In this document: positions 16,601 to 18,159 of the stretch, one piece after another
How positions within the stretch are numbered: position 1 is the first letter of the stretch
Layout: every line of letters starts with the position of its first letter
From: Synergistaceae bacterium
GTDB lineage: Bacteria > Synergistota > Synergistia > Synergistales > Aminobacteriaceae
Direction of reading: 5' to 3'
Assembly: GCA_017455085.1 (NCBI GenBank)
Contig: JAFTBT010000034.1
Span: forward strand, 1-18,159
DNA length: 18,159 bases
Made by a program: the position numbers and the translations under genes
The notes under the pieces: model-generated
What the model was told of the DNA's origin: nothing
The model's input: the letters and a program-made list of their open reading frames with translations, nothing else
Database searches by the model: none

Positions 16601-17335
16601 CGCAAAAGCTATCTGGTTCGCAAGCATATCCAGCTCCCTGAAGGTGAGGGATTTTCCGCAGGCAGTAACAGCAATCTTGTCTGGAGTGTTCAGCGCATGA
16701 ATGTGTATCTGTTCGTGTACAGGCGTGAAGTGAATATCTGTAGCAGTGTCGTTGAAGCGCGCGAGGCTCTCCTTGTCCGACGCATTGAGCATTGACACAC
16801 TCCCGATAGTCTCACACGATAACAGCCCCTCAGCAATCGTGAAGAAGTCCTCAGCAAACCCGCGCACAAATTCTGCGGAGAAACGTTCATTGCGGTACTC
16901 TATCGTCATGTTGTACAGGCTGTTAGTGGAGAAGAACTGTATCGACATGCAGCCCGTAACCATTCCGGTATGGTAGTGCTCCATGAAGTACGAGTCTCCC
17001 TCTATGAGTCTCTCACCGGCTGACGTGCCCATCTTGTCGGTGAACAGGTCGCCCTGATAGATGAACTCTATATCCTCGTTCACGGGGCAGTTCTTGAGCA
17101 CCTCGTCAAATGAATATATGTCATTGCTCATGCTCTCGAAGACCTGACGGCCGATTTTGCGCAGGAAGTCCGTAACGTGAACATTCTCCGAGAGATTCCC
17201 GTAAACAGGTATGCGCTTGATGAGAGTCCCTAACGTAGTTTCTTGGCCTGCGAGTGAACGCCCGTTATAGACAGTCGAGAAAGTTATGTGCTTAGTGTTG
17301 AGGTATTTTCCCAACATCAAGGCCATAGCTCCCAA
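13694..17335 (-). CDS. NRPS C-terminal part: end of C1, then A, PCP and terminal C2
   Basis: 1213 residues from a nominal TTG at 17333-17335, but the frame is open back to 17407 and the TTG is not a true start; this is the continuation of the upstream NRPS fragment after a -1 frameshift. Residues 1-190 finish condensation domain C1. The adenylation domain (about 205-700) has YTSGTTGRPKG (363-373), YGPTE (509-513), HSGDL (590-594), KLRGFRIE (614-621) and K696 of the A10 motif. By hand alignment to GrsA its pocket reads D-V-V-T-F-I-V-M-G-K, a code I do not recognise; the leading Asp implies an alpha-amino acid. The carrier site is GGDSLRA with Ser753. Domain C2 (about 807-1213) has an intact HHILMDG (933-939). 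The protein ends there, with no thioesterase or reductase domain. Confidence 0.9.
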   Translation of the reverse strand: MGAMALMLGKYLNTKHITFSTVYNGRSLAGQETTLGTLIKRIPVYGNLSENVHVTDFLRKIGRQVFESMSNDIYSFDEVLKNCPVNEDIEFIYQGDLFTDKMGTSAGERLIEGDSYFMEHYHTGMVTGCMSIQFFSTNSLYNMTIEYRNERFSAEFVRGFAEDFFTIAEGLLSCETIGSVSMLNASDKESLARFNDTATDIHFTPVHEQIHIHALNTPDKIAVTACGKSLTFRELDMLANQIAFALRDRAVRSESLVGVLFERTVWAYAAEIGILKAGGAFVPFIPEYPDERIEFCMSDGNIHILLTSEAIAQKRPALGKSCSVITIEELLCAESLDDVKPSGNFSASPEIHTERNNLAYCIYTSGTTGRPKGVMIEHGNIANYVHRNPKSIEIMHYAQHERVCLALAAFSFDVSVVEEFVPLCNGNTVVIATDEEIHTPSLLAGLILTNGVNGITCTPTYLASLLAIPEMCDALRQIAFFDIGAEAFPSQLFGKLRALREDSVILNVYGPTECTMGCAAEEMADGKIITVGKPIANTRFYVSDTFGNELPVGIRGELIICGDQVGRGYVNLPDKTAAAFFVHDGMRAYHSGDLAAWTEDGKIRIFGRIDNQIKLRGFRIELDEIEKVIAEFPGVSAGAASVVKYNGAEYLAGYYAAEGEVSADGLKAYMQGRLPEYMIPSVIVRLESMPMTSSGKIDKRALPQPDFSALRAEYAAPETETEKLLCHAFAAAVNLPEEKIGVLDDFFELGGDSLRAMLVLSEAGIDGLNAADIFQKRTPRAITEAMSERSHKKSIDEREDAARKIQHRLTPLQRQMMDVQLFKPDATMWSNMHILARFEMSVDAERLCKALNSALQNHPALSSAFFFNDNNELVQQHIPGLLREVKVRDISEATAEILPDVLVAPFPKILDSCLCRAGVFRSPSHVYLFSDIHHILMDGESLGVLLADIVRAYNGQALARDYYFVIRQEEEEQAASGKMQQAKNWFTENYGDEVWCNIFPPDHDTGSIDQAERTRRLRFSAEQVKEAESYWGVTHSVMAISAALLALSRFTGKQHVMTNWIFNNRLDSEAANAVGMLIKNLPAAAKMEEVSSMRELLESVKEQVTEGIAHSEYDFMTEHYQPFVNDCMEVNLQLAINAYELDVLNPTFIELEDDFTSAGARLELELLENEYGDGGFDSEMEYAEGLFDRQRMEKFHDLYADILESLIAKQDIF

Positions 17336-18159
17336 GAAAAAGCTACTCTCTGAGATCTGGTGTTCTGCGCAGAAGGCTTTGACTCGTGCTGAAGTGGGGT
17401 CTTCGGTTCATAGCGCATATTCTTGCTGACACCGGGCGTTAATGTTCCGTCAATATCTCCGGAGAGTCTTGGCATGTCGTCAACGTCCCTGAACATGTCT
17501 GCGTAGTACTTCGCTGCTTTGTCGTGTGAGCCGTCGCGAATCTTGGCCTCCTCAATCATTGCGGCTTGCTGCACCGTGAATTTCTCCTGAGTGAGTGTCT
17601 GCCCTGACAACGCTCGGTTAAGCTCAGAGATGAATAGGCTTATTGCTGAAGCGTCGAAGAATATCAGGTGTACTTTCACGGCCAAGTAGCAGCATTCCGG
17701 AGTCCTGTAGACGGCAAAGTGAAACAACATCTCATCAGTCATAGCGACAACAGGCACAAAACGTTCCATGAAGTCGAGCCTGTACTCAGCTTTCCCGTCA
17801 ACGATCGGAATCTCTACGGGAGCATCAGGTGTCATGAACACGTGAGGGATTCTGTCTGCTCCGGCACGTATCACGTACTTCATTGACGGATGAGCGGAGA
17901 TTACTGACTTCACTGCCGCAATGATTCTTTCTGCGCTGACTCCTTCAACAGCCTTCATGAGGTAGGGCATAGTGTATGTAGCTGCGTTGCCTCCTGTGAG
18001 AGCTTCAAGGTAGATTCCCATCTGCGTCTTCGTGAGCGGGTAAAAGTCTCTGTCCATTTCGGGTGCTGATGTTTCCCCGCCTGCTCCGTCAAGCCACTCG
18101 GACAACGCACGCGCTGTAGGATGTCCCGCAATGTCGTTGAACGATACAGCTCTATCCGG
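17317..18159 (-). CDS. NRPS N-terminal part (5' end beyond the window): PCP end and frameshifted C1
   Basis: The frame stays open to the right edge, so the gene begins outside the window. The edge residues include SFNDIAGHPTARALSEWL, which looks like the last helix of a peptidyl carrier domain, so at least one module precedes this one. A nominal TTG at 18103-18105 would give 262 residues but is not a credible start. From there, FYPLTKTQMGIYLE (about 21-34) is the opening motif of a condensation domain. HHxxxDG is replaced by HLIFFDA (H146-A152; 17650-17670), so the catalytic second histidine is Leu and the Gly is Ala. The reading frame then shifts: the last residues before the TGA at 17317-17319 are not C-domain sequence, whereas the other frame continues the domain without a gap. 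Confidence 0.85.
   Translation of the reverse strand, partial: PDRAVSFNDIAGHPTARALSEWLDGAGGETSAPEMDRDFYPLTKTQMGIYLEALTGGNAATYTMPYLMKAVEGVSAERIIAAVKSVISAHPSMKYVIRAGADRIPHVFMTPDAPVEIPIVDGKAEYRLDFMERFVPVVAMTDEMLFHFAVYRTPECCYLAVKVHLIFFDASAISLFISELNRALSGQTLTQEKFTVQQAAMIEEAKIRDGSHDKAAKYYADMFRDVDDMPRLSGDIDGTLTPGVSKNMRYEPKTPLQHESKPSAQNTRSQRVAFSWELWP
17384..17407 (-). other. Frameshift site inside NRPS condensation domain C1
   Basis: The upstream NRPS frame is open to 17319 and the downstream frame is open from 17407, so the shift must lie in the overlap. The sequence VKAFCAEHQISESS (from 17383 downward) is clearly C-domain-like and is in the downstream frame, which narrows the shift to 17384-17407. 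A GGGG run at 17396-17399 (CCCC on the coding strand) lies here. One added C would join the frames as EPKTPTSARVKAF. A single-base deletion or sequencing error in that run is the simplest cause. No convincing X-XXY-YYZ slippery heptamer was seen. Confidence 0.8.

Noticed and set aside
17384..17407. Programmed -1 ribosomal frameshift in the NRPS
   Set aside because: No convincing slippery heptamer or downstream pseudoknot was seen, and the C4 run offers a simpler explanation by single-base loss.

Overview
The window looks like a chromosomal segment of a Gram-negative-type (diderm) anaerobe with about 50% G+C. Anaerobic signs are a short-chain flavodoxin next to a DUF3793 protein and two NSS sodium symporters. 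Two secreted proteins with signal peptides also fit. My best guess is a gut or rumen member of the Synergistota, with Negativicutes as an alternative. This rests on gene content and protein style only and is not proven. There are no rRNA or tRNA genes, transposases or phage genes, and no CRISPR array. No gene-free stretch exceeds about 230 bases.

Layout, left to right. (1) Bases 1-184 hold about 2.4 copies of a 77-bp tandem repeat whose last copy runs into the 3' end of the first gene. (2) 163-2925, minus strand: two tandem paralogous NSS symporters, probably one transcript. (3) 3057-3953, minus: an FkbM-type methyltransferase with a TTG start and its own terminator. (4) 4184-7494, plus: a TtcA-like tRNA thiolase overlapping mutS by ATGA. 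(5) 7566-8600, minus: DUF3793 protein then flavodoxin, with a clear promoter and terminator. (6) 8703-10109, minus: a MATE exporter whose leader carries an intrinsic terminator upstream of the real TTG start. (7) 10293-10484, plus: a 63-residue protein of unknown function with a near-ideal ribosome binding site and its own terminator. (8) 10582-13632, plus: a secreted beta-propeller protein and a secreted M13 zinc peptidase as a two-gene operon ending at a strong terminator. (9) 13694-18159 (window edge), minus: the 3' end of a large non-ribosomal peptide synthetase (NRPS).

The NRPS is the most notable item. Read as one protein it gives end of a carrier domain (PCP), condensation domain 1 (C1), adenylation (A), PCP, condensation domain 2 (C2). 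It stops after C2 with no thioesterase or reductase. C1 is broken by a -1 frameshift near a C4/G4 run at 17396-17399. Independently, C1 has lost the catalytic second histidine of HHxxxDG. C2 keeps it.

I see no wholly new multi-gene system. The best leads are the damaged C1 in an otherwise intact terminal NRPS module, the terminator in the MATE leader with a mutually exclusive alternative fold, the 77-bp repeat made from a gene's own 3' end, and the well-expressed-looking small unknown protein.
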